Notes: a model not told the origin generated them from the sequence alone. Positions 24,351 through 33,612 are shown, numbered from the stretch's first letter. The stretch is 64,000 nucleotides of DNA from CAVSUR01 sp963731285 (GCA_963731285.1 CAVSUR010000009.1:1-64000); one strand, 5' to 3'. Made by a program: numbers and translations.

Positions 24351-24701
24351 ATGGAGAGCGACGGCGTCGTACGGGAGTGGCACGAGGACGAGGGCTTCGG
24401 AGTGCTCGACTCACCGGCCACGCCCGGGGGCTGCTGGGTGCACTTCTCCAGCATCGTCATGGACGGATATCGCTCCCTGGCCGCGGGCGATCGGGTTGCC
24501 TTCACTTACGAGGCGGCCCAGCAGGACGGCTATGACCACCGGGCCATCCTGGTATGGCCGCCGGGTGTCGAGCCCGGCACGCCACCATCGCCTGAGGCCA
24601 GCAGCGGAGATCCAGGAGCTGCTTACCAGAGCACTCTGACCATCCGGTGGAAAGATGGCTCGGTCACAACGCGGTCCGGACAAGAACCCTGGCCGTCCTG
24701 A
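24351..24701 (+). CDS. Cold-shock-domain-like protein with C-terminal extension
   Basis: A 116-residue protein. VVREWHEDEGFGVLDSP, then CWVHFSSI and GDRVAFTYE, match a cold-shock (OB-fold, RNA-binding) domain, though the RNP motifs are weakened (GFGVL for GFGFI). A 45-residue extension ending in TIRWKDGSVTTR may be a separate small module. ATG 24351 has TGAGGA just upstream. Probably a divergent nucleic-acid-binding protein. Confidence 0.65.
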   Translation: MESDGVVREWHEDEGFGVLDSPATPGGCWVHFSSIVMDGYRSLAAGDRVAFTYEAAQQDGYDHRAILVWPPGVEPGTPPSPEASSGDPGAAYQSTLTIRWKDGSVTTRSGQEPWPS

Positions 24702-24861
24702 CGCGCTTGGCGCCACGTGGCTGCTGATCCGCGAGTACGGACGGCGCTTCACGGCGTCCCAGGAACCTGATGGCCTTCACTCACTCAGCCGACACGCCTA
24801 GACGGCTCGTCGAGATCTCCGGGCGCACACCGATGCCCCCTGCTGTTCCGGATGCCGGTGA

Positions 24862-26019
24862 TCAGCGGAACGGTGCGCTATTCGTGCTGGCGAGGCTGGC
24901 GCCGTTCGTGGTGAGGCTCAGGTGAATGAAATACGGGCCGGGTTGCCTGGGCAGGGGAATCCACATTTCCAGAGTTCCCGTATCGTCATTAGTCGTCGCC
25001 TCCAGGCGGTAGGCGACGAAATTGCTAAGCCACTTCCCGAGCAGGTTAACCTGGCCGCCCTCCTGGAAGATTGACCATGACAAAAATACTGGCTGATCCC
25101 GTAGGCCGGCTAGTTCCACGTTGACGCTGACGAGCTCTCCCAGCGGCTCTCTCTTGCCGCCAGGTCCTCCGCCCAGGCTGGCGGATCCAGCACTGACCGT
25201 TTGGGTATTGCCGAGAAACCCAGCAATTCGGCTGGCAGCGGCTAGCGGAGAGATGACATGGCCTTTCCCGTTGACAGCACCCGTAGTGATAATAAAGGCG
25301 ATCGCAGGTTTAGGACTGCTGCAGCTAGAACCGCAGGAGGAGGCGGGGAGAGGGAATCCCGGACTCATTTTTTGCAGAAGAGCAACCACGTGATCTGTGT
25401 ACGCGGCGCCCTCATGGAACGACATGCCCGCCGGAAGAAGCGACAGGAGCCGGCCGGCAGGTGAGGCCGTGCCGGCAGGTGAGGCCGTGCCGGCGGGCGG
25501 GGCTGTGCCGGCAGGTGAGGCCGTGCCGGCGGGCGGGGCCGTACCAGCGGGTGAGGCCGTGCCAGCAGGCGACGATGCCGACGGGGGAGGCGTGACTGAG
25601 GGGGGTGGCGGGGGGGCGGTGGCCGAGGGCGCTGGTGGAGGGGCCGCGGTGGTGCTCTGGATTGCCGGCGGCGCTGCATGCCTGAGGACGGCCACGAGAA
25701 GCCTGGGACCCTGGCTCCTGGACTGGTCGTCGGATTGCGTGCTGAACACCGCAGACCTCTGCTGGTATTTATTGAGGGGAACCCGAGCGAGCGCCTGGAC
25801 GGAAATGAACCGGGCGACATTCTGGTGGGCATGTGAAGGCAGGAGTGACAGAACTAAAGCCAGCACTGCAGCGATGGCAGTGGCAAGGGCTCCAGCGGCG
25901 AGAATGGTCTTGGTAATGCGGTTCCACCATCGAAGCGGGGGAGTTTCTGCCGGCTTAGCCTGAGGTGCTGGCGGCCTGGAGGGTGGGTCCGGGCGGCTTC
26001 CGGTTCGCCTGGTCATCAC
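24862..26019 (-). CDS. Single-pass membrane protein with PAG-rich linker
   Basis: A 385-residue protein: Pro-rich cytoplasmic N terminus, one transmembrane helix (TILAAGALATAIAAVLALVL, about 34-54), an extracytoplasmic Pro/Ala/Ser linker built from repeated PAGTAS/PAGTAP units, then a C-terminal domain of about 190 residues (FIITTGAVNGKGHVISPLAA, MWIPLPRQPGPYFIHLSL) that looks beta-rich. The repeat is encoded by an 18-bp tandem array. Surface-exposed sensor or structural role; no family recognised. Confidence 0.55.
   Translation of the reverse strand: MMTRRTGSRPDPPSRPPAPQAKPAETPPLRWWNRITKTILAAGALATAIAAVLALVLSLLPSHAHQNVARFISVQALARVPLNKYQQRSAVFSTQSDDQSRSQGPRLLVAVLRHAAPPAIQSTTAAPPPAPSATAPPPPPSVTPPPSASSPAGTASPAGTAPPAGTASPAGTAPPAGTASPAGTASPAGRLLSLLPAGMSFHEGAAYTDHVVALLQKMSPGFPLPASSCGSSCSSPKPAIAFIITTGAVNGKGHVISPLAAASRIAGFLGNTQTVSAGSASLGGGPGGKREPLGELVSVNVELAGLRDQPVFLSWSIFQEGGQVNLLGKWLSNFVAYRLEATTNDDTGTLEMWIPLPRQPGPYFIHLSLTTNGASLASTNSAPFR
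25453..25560. repeat. Six 18-bp tandem repeats inside the membrane-protein gene
   Basis: The units read GCCGGCAGGTGAGGCCGT or the variant GCCGGCGGGCGGGGCCGT in near alternation, encoding PAGTAS and PAGTAP on the minus strand. Copy number is likely to vary between strains. Confidence 0.85.
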
Positions 26020-26189
26020 AATGTCCCTGGCCGATCGGGCTGTCTTGCATCCGGTGGCAGGTCAGGGCACGCACAGTCGTCCAGGCCCCGAATCTCTGCA
26101 GCTTCCGGCGCCGACCCCTCAATGATCATGGCGGCCTCCTCAGACGTTCCGCCTACTCATCAAGAGGATGCGCTCGGGCCTGTGATACA

Positions 26190-26395
26190 AGGCGGCAGCA
26201 GAACCGCCTGCGTCTGCGCTGGCGGTGTTCGTGGATGCCTTCGCCCGCTGGGAAGCTCTTCTCATCGAGGGCGTCGGGCGAATGCAATCGCGTGGCGATC
26301 TCCGAGCCGACGTCTCGGTCGCCGGCCTTGCCGATCGGACCATGGCTGCGATGCAGGGGGCTGCTGCGGCGGACTTTGCTGCCCACCATTTGCCA
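26190..26395 (+). pseudogene. TetR-family regulator C-terminal fragment
   Basis: The plus strand reads ALAVFVDAFARWEALLIEGV, then GRMQSRGDLRADVSVAGLAD and RTMAAMQGA, the typical ligand-domain end of a TetR regulator. No DNA-binding domain is found upstream. The surrounding 26020-26189 has no supported gene. Confidence 0.6.
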
Positions 26396-26436
26396 ACTGC
26401 GGCGCTGCCAGCACGGCCCAGCCGGGCGCGACGACA

Positions 26437-28017
26437 TCAGGAAAGGCGGCTGCTTCGCCGCCGCAGCGCGCCGACGGCGTTCCAGCGGAGGGCTCCCGCC
26501 AGGTCACGTGCGTGGTCGGTCATTGAGTAGTCGGGCCGGGTGTCGACGTCGCGCAACGCCCGGTCAAGGTCCAGGTTGTGCTGCTCGAGCACGATCGAGA
26601 AATCCCGCCGCAGCGGGCCGAGCCGGTCGTATCCGAACGAACGATAAATGCGGGGGAACTGAGAGCGGTAAAGGCGAACCCGCTCATGGAGGCCGGACGA
26701 GTGTGACAGCGGGTTCTTCGGGCGTCGGCGGACGTAGTCCGGCAAGATGCCGGCGAAGGCATGACGCAGGATCCACTTATCCTCGCCGTCGCGCTGCTTC
26801 AGCTCGATGGGCAGACGCATCGCCAGCCGGACCAGCGCGAGGTCGAGGAACGGGACACGTACTTCCACGCCCTGTCCCATACTGGTCCGGTCGACACGCT
26901 GCAGCTCGGTCCGCCCAAGGTTGTGCAGCTTGTGCTGGAACAGGCGCCGACGCAGGGCGGGATCGGGCTGGCGGTACATCTCGTAGCCGCCGAAGAGCTC
27001 ATCAGAGCCGTCCCCGCATAGCACCACCTTGACCCCGCAACTATGCACCCGGGCGAAAAGCGGCCTGGAGATGACGGCGTTTATTATGTCGCCGTATTCG
27101 GTGAGCTCTGAAAGCCGCACGGTTTCGCGGATGTCGGAGAGACGGATATCGCCAGGCGTCAGCTCGATGATCTCGTGGGCGACCCCGAGCTCGCGGGTAA
27201 CGCGGCGGGCGTAGGCGACGTCGTCGCTGCCCGGTGTCCCGATCGTGAACGCCACGCATTCGGGGTGCATCTCGCGTACGTGCAGCAGCGTCAGCGTGCT
27301 GTCGAGACCGCCGGAGAGGATCACGCCGACCGTCAGGTCGGTGTCGAGCCGCACTCGCATGCTGTCCCGCAGCGCCGCCCGGACCAGTCGGCTGGCCTCG
27401 CCGACGTCGGCGATGGGCTCGTCGCCGTCCCCCATCGTCAGCAGATCGACGTAAGCGGCGAGATCCGGGTCCTGGCCTGGGCTCCCCCACCCATGATGGC
27501 CAGGGGGGATCTCACTTACTTGCCCACCCACCGGGACGAGCGCCTTCAGCTCCGAGGCCACGTGCAGGTGACCATCGCGGCGGGACCAGTAGAGCGGCTT
27601 AACACCGAGCGGGTCGCGAGCTAGATAGACCCGGTCTCCGGCTCGGTCCACCACGGCGAACGCGAACTCACCCCGCAGGCGGTGCACCGCCCCTTCTCCC
27701 CACTCGAGGAAAGCCTCCAGGATGACTTCGGTGTCGCTGTCGCTTCGCAGCTCATGGCCGAGGGCTCCCAGCTCGGCCCGCAAGGAGCGGAAGTTATAGA
27801 CCTCGCCGTTGTAGCAGACCGTCCACCGACGGTCAGGCGAGGTCCACGGCTGGATGGCCCGCTCGCGATCGACTATCTTCAGCCGCTGGGTGCCGAGGCG
27901 GTGCCGATCGTCGCAGAGTGTTTCACGCACCTCTCCTCGCGAGGCTATGGCAGCCAGCATCGCCTCGAAGGCCGCTGTGCTCGGATTAGGGCCGATGATA
28001 AGGGCAATACCGCACAT
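26437..28017 (-). CDS. asnB: Asparagine synthase (glutamine-hydrolysing) family amidotransferase
   Basis: A 526-residue protein. Cys2 (MCGIA) is the glutaminase nucleophile of the class II amidotransferase domain (about residues 2-190), with the NGEVYN loop and the acceptor-side GRD-like LARDPLGVKPLYW. The synthase domain has the ATP pyrophosphatase loop SGGLDST at 235-241 and LCGDGSDELFGGY. It transfers ammonia to an activated carboxylate: aspartate, or in some bacteria the diaminopimelate of peptidoglycan. It is the last gene of a three-gene minus-strand operon (28-bp gap) with an M15-like peptidase and an acyltransferase, which favours a cell-wall substrate by inference. Confidence 0.85.
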   Translation of the reverse strand: MCGIALIIGPNPSTAAFEAMLAAIASRGEVRETLCDDRHRLGTQRLKIVDRERAIQPWTSPDRRWTVCYNGEVYNFRSLRAELGALGHELRSDSDTEVILEAFLEWGEGAVHRLRGEFAFAVVDRAGDRVYLARDPLGVKPLYWSRRDGHLHVASELKALVPVGGQVSEIPPGHHGWGSPGQDPDLAAYVDLLTMGDGDEPIADVGEASRLVRAALRDSMRVRLDTDLTVGVILSGGLDSTLTLLHVREMHPECVAFTIGTPGSDDVAYARRVTRELGVAHEIIELTPGDIRLSDIRETVRLSELTEYGDIINAVISRPLFARVHSCGVKVVLCGDGSDELFGGYEMYRQPDPALRRRLFQHKLHNLGRTELQRVDRTSMGQGVEVRVPFLDLALVRLAMRLPIELKQRDGEDKWILRHAFAGILPDYVRRRPKNPLSHSSGLHERVRLYRSQFPRIYRSFGYDRLGPLRRDFSIVLEQHNLDLDRALRDVDTRPDYSMTDHARDLAGALRWNAVGALRRRSSRLS

Positions 28018-28045
28018 AATTTTGTGTGCCTTTCACGGTCGGCGC

Positions 28046-28981
28046 CTAGCGGCCGGCCAGCTGGGCGTCGTAGGCGGCCCGCAGCTCCTCGCATGCGAGC
28101 GGGTTTACGCACAAGTGCCACGCCTGGCCCTCGTCGATGACGTTGAGCTGGCCGGCCTCCTGCCGCTCCAGGAGCAGCCGGGAGAGCAGATCATGCTCGT
28201 CGAATCGCCGGAACCACTGCATCTCCACATCACCGGCATACCCGACACAGTGAGAGCTTGGCAGCACGGCGGCGTAACCAAGGGCTCGCAGCCGATGCTG
28301 GTGCTGGACGCTACGGACCAAGCTGGTTACCCAAAGGCGAGGGGCGCGTGGCGGGAGCACGGCGGCGAGCTCACCGGCGACCTGGTTGAGCACGGCGACC
28401 ACCGCGGGCCGCGCAAGGGTGAAGCGCAATCCTGCCGTCCGGGGCCGAAGGTCCGGCAGCGCCTGCCGCTGGGCCCAGTCCCGAGCTCGACCGGGCAGCC
28501 CGGCCGGCTGAACGCGGTACTGGAACTGCAGCACTTTCGCCGACCTGAGGGCGGTGAGATCGACCAGCTCGGGCGAGCGCAGCACGTCGGTGTCGGAGAC
28601 GAACGGAGCCCCCCCGCTCCACCACGCCGAGTCGATCTGGGAAAGCAGGAAGATCCGAACGAACGACGGCAGGTCGCTCGCCGAGCTGCGCGCGCTAGGC
28701 CGGTAGTGGCGGATTTCATCTAGCAGGCTCGCGGTGATGGCGTCCACGCCCCCGTCAAGGCGCGTGAGGACTGCTGCGAATTCAGGCTCGCTGAGGCGCT
28801 CGGCGACAAACGCCTCGGTCTGGGACCGGCCGGAGGGTCCCGGGCGCCTGCTCGCTTCCTTCAGGACGTCGTCAACCGCGGCCCGATAGGCCTTAAGGTC
28901 CCGAGAGGTCAAGGCGGCGGCCAGTGCAATAGGTTTTGAGGCGTCGAGCCGGGACACCGGCGTCGCGTCCTTGACCACCAT
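28046..28981 (-). CDS. M15/DUF5715-like zinc peptidase-fold protein
   Basis: A 311-residue protein. The C-terminal third matches the M15 (VanY/D,D-carboxypeptidase) metal signature: S242-x-H244-x-x-G247-x-A249-x-D251 and W288-H289, giving His244, Asp251 and His289 as zinc ligands. The residue two before Trp-His, where M15 enzymes normally have the catalytic Glu, is Gln286; Glu284 is close by. No signal peptide is seen, so the protein seems cytosolic. The N-terminal 190 residues are helical and unassigned. Gene order places it between an acyltransferase and asnB. It may trim or bind muropeptide-like peptides. Confidence 0.65.
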   Translation of the reverse strand: MVVKDATPVSRLDASKPIALAAALTSRDLKAYRAAVDDVLKEASRRPGPSGRSQTEAFVAERLSEPEFAAVLTRLDGGVDAITASLLDEIRHYRPSARSSASDLPSFVRIFLLSQIDSAWWSGGAPFVSDTDVLRSPELVDLTALRSAKVLQFQYRVQPAGLPGRARDWAQRQALPDLRPRTAGLRFTLARPAVVAVLNQVAGELAAVLPPRAPRLWVTSLVRSVQHQHRLRALGYAAVLPSSHCVGYAGDVEMQWFRRFDEHDLLSRLLLERQEAGQLNVIDEGQAWHLCVNPLACEELRAAYDAQLAGR

Positions 28982-29025
28982 CCCACTCCCTCCTCGCGCA
29001 CTGCGGAACCACGGTCACGATGGCG

Positions 29026-31059
29026 CTAGCGCACGAGGCAGCTCGGGGGGATCACGGCCTGTCCCCCCCCGGTTATCTCCGCGGGCAGCTGGCGCGCAGA
29101 AGATAGCTGAGCTGCGGGGAATGCTCGCGCAAGCGCGTTAGCGATCAGACGGGACCGCCTAGCATAGCCCTCCTGGGTGAAATGAATGCCGTCAGGGATG
29201 AACCAGCTTCTTCTCGCCACGGCGGCCCAGTCATAGACCCGCATATCCGGGTAGCGAGGGCAGGCACGGAGCAGGGCGCGGTTCCACTGCTGCATGTTGC
29301 CTTCGGAGTAGGGACCGGAAGCGAGCAGCGACCTGACGTTCACCCACATCACCGGCTGGTTGCCGATCAGCGACATCATCCGCTGAACCCTGGCGGCCAG
29401 GCCCACGGTGGAGCCGACCGCGACATCCGCGGTGTCATTGGTACCTAGCGCGAGCACCCAGCAGCCGTGGTAGCCACGCCGGATCAGCTGCTGGGCAACC
29501 GTGTAGGCGTTCGGGAAGCCGTGCCAGACTTCCACGATCGACCGCGCCCCGGAGACCTGCGAGATGAACCTGGTCACACCCACCCGGCGGTACTGGGCGG
29601 CGATCCGCAGCGCGGCGTCGGGCTGGTAGGCGGGAAGGACCAGGCCGTCGGAGGTGGAATCCCCGATGTGCACCACGGACCGGCACGAGGTGAGCAGCCG
29701 CGGGCGCCGCGCTGCCCCCGTCCCGGCCTGCCGCCCGGAGCCGGCCGAAGCGGGAGGCGCGCTGCCGCCTCCCCCCTGGGCCGATGCGCCGGGGCTGTTG
29801 CTGGACGGCCCGGCCGGCGAGTCGGAAGGGGTGCCCGGCGAGGCGGCCGGGACCGCGCCAGCCAGCCCGCAGCCGGCCAGCACCACCGCTGCCGCGGTCG
29901 CGCAGACCGCCGCCCGCCCCTGGCGGCCGATGGCCTGCCATCCACCTGTGCGCAGCCGCGCCCAGAGTCGGCCGATCGCGCCGCGGCGGATCGGTTCCTC
30001 GATGAAGTGCCAGCACAATGCCGCGGCGGCGATGCTCGCCGCGAGCTGTGCGCAGCCGCGGGCCAGGCTCTCGCTGCCATTGGCCGGGCTGGTCAGCACG
30101 ATGATCGGATAATGCCACAGATAGATGCCATAGGAGCGGACGCCCAGCCAGCGCAGCGGCCCCCAGCCCAGCGCCCGGCCGACGGAGCTGGCCGGCGAGG
30201 CGGACGCGGCGACGACAGCCGCAGCGGCAACCGACAGCAGCACCATTCCGCCGGGATAGAGGAACGGAGAGTACTGGCTGGTCCGCCAGGCGAGCAGCAA
30301 GATGACGATGAGGCGGGCGGCGCCGGCGCCGTCCAAGAGCCAGCGGCTGCGCGCCCCGATATCGGCGCGGAGCAGACGGCTCGGCCACGCGAACGCCAGG
30401 GCGGCGCCGATCAGCAGCGCGAACGCCCTGGTGTCGGTGCCGTCATAGACGCGAGTGGGGTCGTACCCGGGGTGGTACAGCAACCCCATCTCGGTCGCCG
30501 ACACGGCGGCCAGTAGCAGCATGGCGGCGGCCAGCCAATAGCGGCCGCGCCCGCCTGGCGCCCGGCGCAGGCCGAGCAGCAGCAGCCAGGGCCAGATCAG
30601 ATAGAACTGCTCTTCGACGGCCAGTGACCACAGATGGCCCAGCGGTGACGGCGGTCCGAATCGGGCGAAATACGAGCTGTGCTGCGTGATCAGCCACCAG
30701 TTGCTCATATACCCGGTCGAGGCGGCCACCGCCGACCGCAGTCCGGCAAGCTGCGCCCGGTTCAGCAGCGCCACCCAGACGGTCACCACGGCCAGCATCA
30801 CGAACAGGGCGGGCAGCAGCCGCCGGGCTCGCCGCAGCCAGAAGTCGGCTAGGTGCAGCCGGCCCGTCACAGCCCACTGGCTGAACAGCAGGTCGGTGAT
30901 CAGGTAACCGCTGAGCGTGAAGAACACGCCAACCCCGAGCAGGCCACCCGGAACGAACGGCACCTGCAAGTGGTAGCCGATGACCGCGAGCACGGCAATG
31001 GCACGGAGTCCGTCAAGGCCGGGCATATAGCGCTGACCGCCGCGCATAGGCTCGGGCAT
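29026..31059 (-). CDS. Acyltransferase-3/SGNH fusion, OatA-like O-acetyltransferase
   Basis: About 677 residues. The N-terminal acyltransferase-3 domain has about ten membrane helices (PGLDGLRAIAVLAVIGYHL, FFTLSGYLI, SLAVEEQFYLIWPW, SYGIYLWHYPII). A Ser/Pro/Gly-rich linker follows, then an extracytoplasmic SGNH domain (HIGDSTSDG, ALGTNDT, and the Ser-His dyad partner in IPDGIHFTQEGY). Such fusions move acetyl groups onto peptidoglycan or surface polysaccharide (OatA). ATG 31059 follows AGGGG; the 31-residue longer start lacks a site. First gene of the operon with the M15-like protein (45-bp gap). Confidence 0.85.
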   Translation of the reverse strand: MPEPMRGGQRYMPGLDGLRAIAVLAVIGYHLQVPFVPGGLLGVGVFFTLSGYLITDLLFSQWAVTGRLHLADFWLRRARRLLPALFVMLAVVTVWVALLNRAQLAGLRSAVAASTGYMSNWWLITQHSSYFARFGPPSPLGHLWSLAVEEQFYLIWPWLLLLGLRRAPGGRGRYWLAAAMLLLAAVSATEMGLLYHPGYDPTRVYDGTDTRAFALLIGAALAFAWPSRLLRADIGARSRWLLDGAGAARLIVILLLAWRTSQYSPFLYPGGMVLLSVAAAAVVAASASPASSVGRALGWGPLRWLGVRSYGIYLWHYPIIVLTSPANGSESLARGCAQLAASIAAAALCWHFIEEPIRRGAIGRLWARLRTGGWQAIGRQGRAAVCATAAAVVLAGCGLAGAVPAASPGTPSDSPAGPSSNSPGASAQGGGGSAPPASAGSGRQAGTGAARRPRLLTSCRSVVHIGDSTSDGLVLPAYQPDAALRIAAQYRRVGVTRFISQVSGARSIVEVWHGFPNAYTVAQQLIRRGYHGCWVLALGTNDTADVAVGSTVGLAARVQRMMSLIGNQPVMWVNVRSLLASGPYSEGNMQQWNRALLRACPRYPDMRVYDWAAVARRSWFIPDGIHFTQEGYARRSRLIANALARAFPAAQLSSARQLPAEITGGGQAVIPPSCLVR

Positions 31060-31387
31060 GATCCCCTCTCGCTGCCGACCGGTATGACGGCTGCCGTTTT
31101 GCATCCGCAAGGCTAGAAACGCTACTCGTCGCGCTACCGGTTGTAGCGACAAGTCGCGATTAGGAACCGGCGTGTCGAGGCGTCGCCGAGAGTGCGCAGG
31201 GCAACCAGCCGATCAAGAGCGCTAACCCAGGGCGCGGGAGATGGCGGACCAGGTAAGGGCCTTCCCCGCTAGACTGACGGTGCGGCGGTGGGACTCGCCG
31301 TCCTCTACCCGCCTGTTGAGGCAACCGCGGCAGATGCCGCCAATGGTCCCTGCCAGATATGTCATGCCCATGCTGGCAGGGGAGGCC

Positions 31388-31881
31388 ATGTACAAGGCTG
31401 GAAGCCGTCCCAGCACACGTCCCCCGGATGCGCGCACCGCGCACCGGGCGACCTGGCGATGGACTGACCTGAGCCGCATCCCGTGGCTGATGCTGAGCGT
31501 GATCGCCGTGGGCGGGGTGACCGGCGCCCTGGCACGCCAGGGCCTGTGGCTGGCATTCCCGCACCGCGCCGGTGCCTTCGACTGGACGACGCTGGGCATC
31601 AATGCGGCGGGCGGCGGGCTGATCGGGGTGCTGATGGCTGCCGTTACCGAGGTCCGGCATGCTCACCGCCTGACCGGCCGTTTCTGGGCGTGGGGGTCCT
31701 TGGCGGCTTCACGACCTTCTCCACCTACATCATCGGCATTCAGAAAGCCATCGCCGCTGGCGCCCCGCAGACCGGGCTGGCCTACCTGGCCGCCGCGCTG
31801 GCCGCCGCGCTCCTGGCTGGTTATGCCGGAGTCACCCTTACCCGCCTGCTCAGCGGCTTGCGCCGCAGGGAGAAGCCATGA
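31388..31881 (+). pseudogene. crcB1: CrcB/FluC fluoride channel subunit, frameshifted
   Basis: Dual-topology fluoride exporter subunit. Frame one gives WLMLSVIAVGGVTGALARQG and the first helices up to HRLTG. The remainder, RPFLGVGVLGGFTTFSTYII and two further helices ending RRREKP, lies in another frame. Restoring one C at about 31675 joins them as LTRPFLGVGV. The conserved GGFTTFST motif is intact. The gene overlaps the DUF190 gene by four bases. The start is uncertain: ATG 31388 has GGAGG almost too close. Probably a sequencing indel, since the operon is otherwise healthy. Confidence 0.75.
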
Positions 31882-32240
31882 AGCCGGAAGGTCCAGCGGC
31901 GCGCCTGACCATCTTCATCGGCGAGGACGACCGCTGGCGCCACAAGCCGCTGTACACCGAGATCGTGCACCGTGCCCACAAGGCCGGGCTGGGGGGCGCC
32001 AGCGTGCTGCGCGGTATCGAGGGCTACGGCGCGTCCAGCCGCATCCACACCAGCCGCATCCTGTCATTGTCGCAGGACCTGCCGCTGGCGATCATCATCG
32101 TGGACGCCGAGGACAAGATCAGGGCGTTCCTGCCGCAGCTCGGCGAACTCGTCGCCGAAGGCCTGGTGATCATCGACCCGGTCGAGGTCATCCGCTACGT
32201 GGGCCGTCCCGCCCGGCACGGGGAACCGGATCTACGGTGA
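31878..32240 (+). CDS. DUF190 protein of the fluoride-resistance operon
   Basis: A 120-residue PII-like protein (RLTIFIGEDDRWRHKPLYTE, RGIEGYGASSRIHTSRIL, PLAIIIVDAEDKI). DUF190 proteins accompany crcB pairs in actinobacteria, probably as cytosolic regulators of the channel. ATG 31878 overlaps the crcB1 stop (ATGA), and its TGA overlaps the crcB2 GTG. Intact. Confidence 0.85.
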   Translation: MKPEGPAARLTIFIGEDDRWRHKPLYTEIVHRAHKAGLGGASVLRGIEGYGASSRIHTSRILSLSQDLPLAIIIVDAEDKIRAFLPQLGELVAEGLVIIDPVEVIRYVGRPARHGEPDLR

Positions 32241-32599
32241 CCGTCCTGCTCGTTGCCCTCGGCGCCGCCGTCGGGGCACCAGCCCGGTATCTGACAGATC
32301 GCGCGGTGCAGGCTCGTCACGACTCGGTCTTCCCGTGGGGAACCTTCATCGTCAACGTCACCGGATCGGCCCTGCTCGGGTTCCTGGCGGCCTGGCCCGG
32401 ACACGGCGCCGCGGCGACGGTCACCGGGACCGCGTTCTGCGGGGCCTTCACGAGCTACTCCACCTTCGGCTACGAGACCCTCAAACTGGCTGAGGACCGG
32501 GCCTTCCTGTTCGCCGCGCTCAACGCCGCGGCCAGCATCATTGCCGCGCTCGGCGCCGCCTACGTCGGCATGGCAATCGCCCAGGCAATCACCACATAG
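32237..32599 (+). CDS. crcB2: CrcB/FluC fluoride channel subunit
   Basis: A 120-residue, four-helix protein: GAPARYLTDRAVQ, PWGTFIVNVTGSALLGFL, GAFTSYSTFGYET. These carry the conserved Asn and the Ser/Thr-Phe motifs of the fluoride pore. GTG 32237 overlaps the DUF190 stop (GTGA). It forms the heterodimeric exporter with the frameshifted crcB1 and lowers cytosolic fluoride. Confidence 0.88.
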   Translation: MTVLLVALGAAVGAPARYLTDRAVQARHDSVFPWGTFIVNVTGSALLGFLAAWPGHGAAATVTGTAFCGAFTSYSTFGYETLKLAEDRAFLFAALNAAASIIAALGAAYVGMAIAQAITT

Positions 32600-32739
32600 A
32601 GGGCATGCGCGAGGCTCGCGCCGCGGTGCTGGCTTGTGACGCGGACATCTTGCCCGGGCCGGGCGGCCCCGCGAAGCGCCGGCCTGAAGGACGGCAGCCC
32701 TCGCACCGAGCGCCGCAGGCCAGCCGTGCCGGCGGGGCG

Positions 32740-33612
32740 TCAGCCGGACACGGTGATCTCGTGCCAGAGGCCGCCGTTGAGGTTCAGGCCGTTGCCCTTG
32801 GCCTGGCCTGGGCCGCTGTCGCCGATGTAGGTGTACAGCGGATGGCCGTTGTACACGGCCTGCATCGAGCCGTCCGCTCGCTTGATCACGGTCAGCCTGC
32901 CGGTGACGCCGGCACCGGCAGTCGCCGGTCCCTTGACCGGGGGCCAGTACGCCGCGCAGGATCCCGAGCAGGCGGACCGGGCCGGGGTGTCCGGGGCGAA
33001 CCAGTACAGGGTCAGGCCGCTGGCATTAGCGAGCACGGTTACGCCGCCGACCTTCGCGGTCTTCAGCGCGCTTGTCCCGCCGCCGGCGGCTGCGGCGCTG
33101 GAGTTTCCGGCCTGCGCGACAGATACGCCCAGGATGATCAGCGCGGCCGCCGAGGCGGCGATGATGCCGGCGGCGCTGATGCGCGCGGGCAGCCTGAGGC
33201 GGCTCAGCAGATCGCTGCCGGATCCGCCGGGCCTGAGGGCGATGCTGGCCAGAGTCGCGAACGCGGCTATCTCGATGATCCCGGCCACGATCCCGGCGGT
33301 GGTGCGGACCTCCCGGAAGCCGAACAGGCCGAACCACAGCGACAGCAGATAACCGCCCAGCGTGGCCAGCGCGAAGCCCGCTCCGGCCGCGGCGGCAAGC
33401 TGGCTGCCGGTCGCCAGCACCGCCAGCGCGAGGGCGAACGCGGTAATGATCTGGAGCAGGAACAGCCACCCGATGGTGGGGATTGACTTGTATCCGGTCA
33501 GGTACAGATCCAGGTGGATCGCCCCGATGGCGGCCAGCATGGCTGCCCCGGCCAGCCGGGGACCCAGCCAGGCCAGACGGTGGGCCGGAACGGCTGCGCG
33601 CACGGTACTCAT
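32740..33612 (-). CDS. Membrane protein fused to a COG4315 lipoprotein-type domain
   Basis: A 290-residue protein. Five hydrophobic segments in the first 170 residues (WLFLLQIITAFALALAVL, TTAGIVAGIIEIAAFATLA) are joined to an extracytoplasmic COG4315 domain (GLTLYWFAPDTPARSACSGS, CAAYWPPVKGPATAG, VYNGHPLYTYIGD). The same domain is the whole of the lipoprotein at 34699, on the opposite strand 1 kb away; the two are about 80% identical by eye over that domain. The role is unknown, perhaps redox or envelope stress. The fusion is a less common form. Confidence 0.75.
   Translation of the reverse strand: MSTVRAAVPAHRLAWLGPRLAGAAMLAAIGAIHLDLYLTGYKSIPTIGWLFLLQIITAFALALAVLATGSQLAAAAGAGFALATLGGYLLSLWFGLFGFREVRTTAGIVAGIIEIAAFATLASIALRPGGSGSDLLSRLRLPARISAAGIIAASAAALIILGVSVAQAGNSSAAAAGGGTSALKTAKVGGVTVLANASGLTLYWFAPDTPARSACSGSCAAYWPPVKGPATAGAGVTGRLTVIKRADGSMQAVYNGHPLYTYIGDSGPGQAKGNGLNLNGGLWHEITVSG

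Noticed and set aside
25453..25560. CRISPR-like array
   Set aside because: The units are directly abutting 18-mers in a coding frame, with no spacers. No CRISPR or cas gene was seen in the window.
26437..28981. Lasso-peptide cluster because of the AsnB-like gene
   Set aside because: The amidotransferase keeps Cys2 and full glutaminase motifs. No precursor, RRE or transglutaminase-like protease gene lies beside it, and the neighbour has M15 rather than B2-type motifs.
31160..31387. Fluoride riboswitch upstream of crcB1
   Set aside because: GGGAGATGGCGG near 31230 is reminiscent, but the second conserved strand (CTGATG-type) and the pseudoknot partner could not be found.
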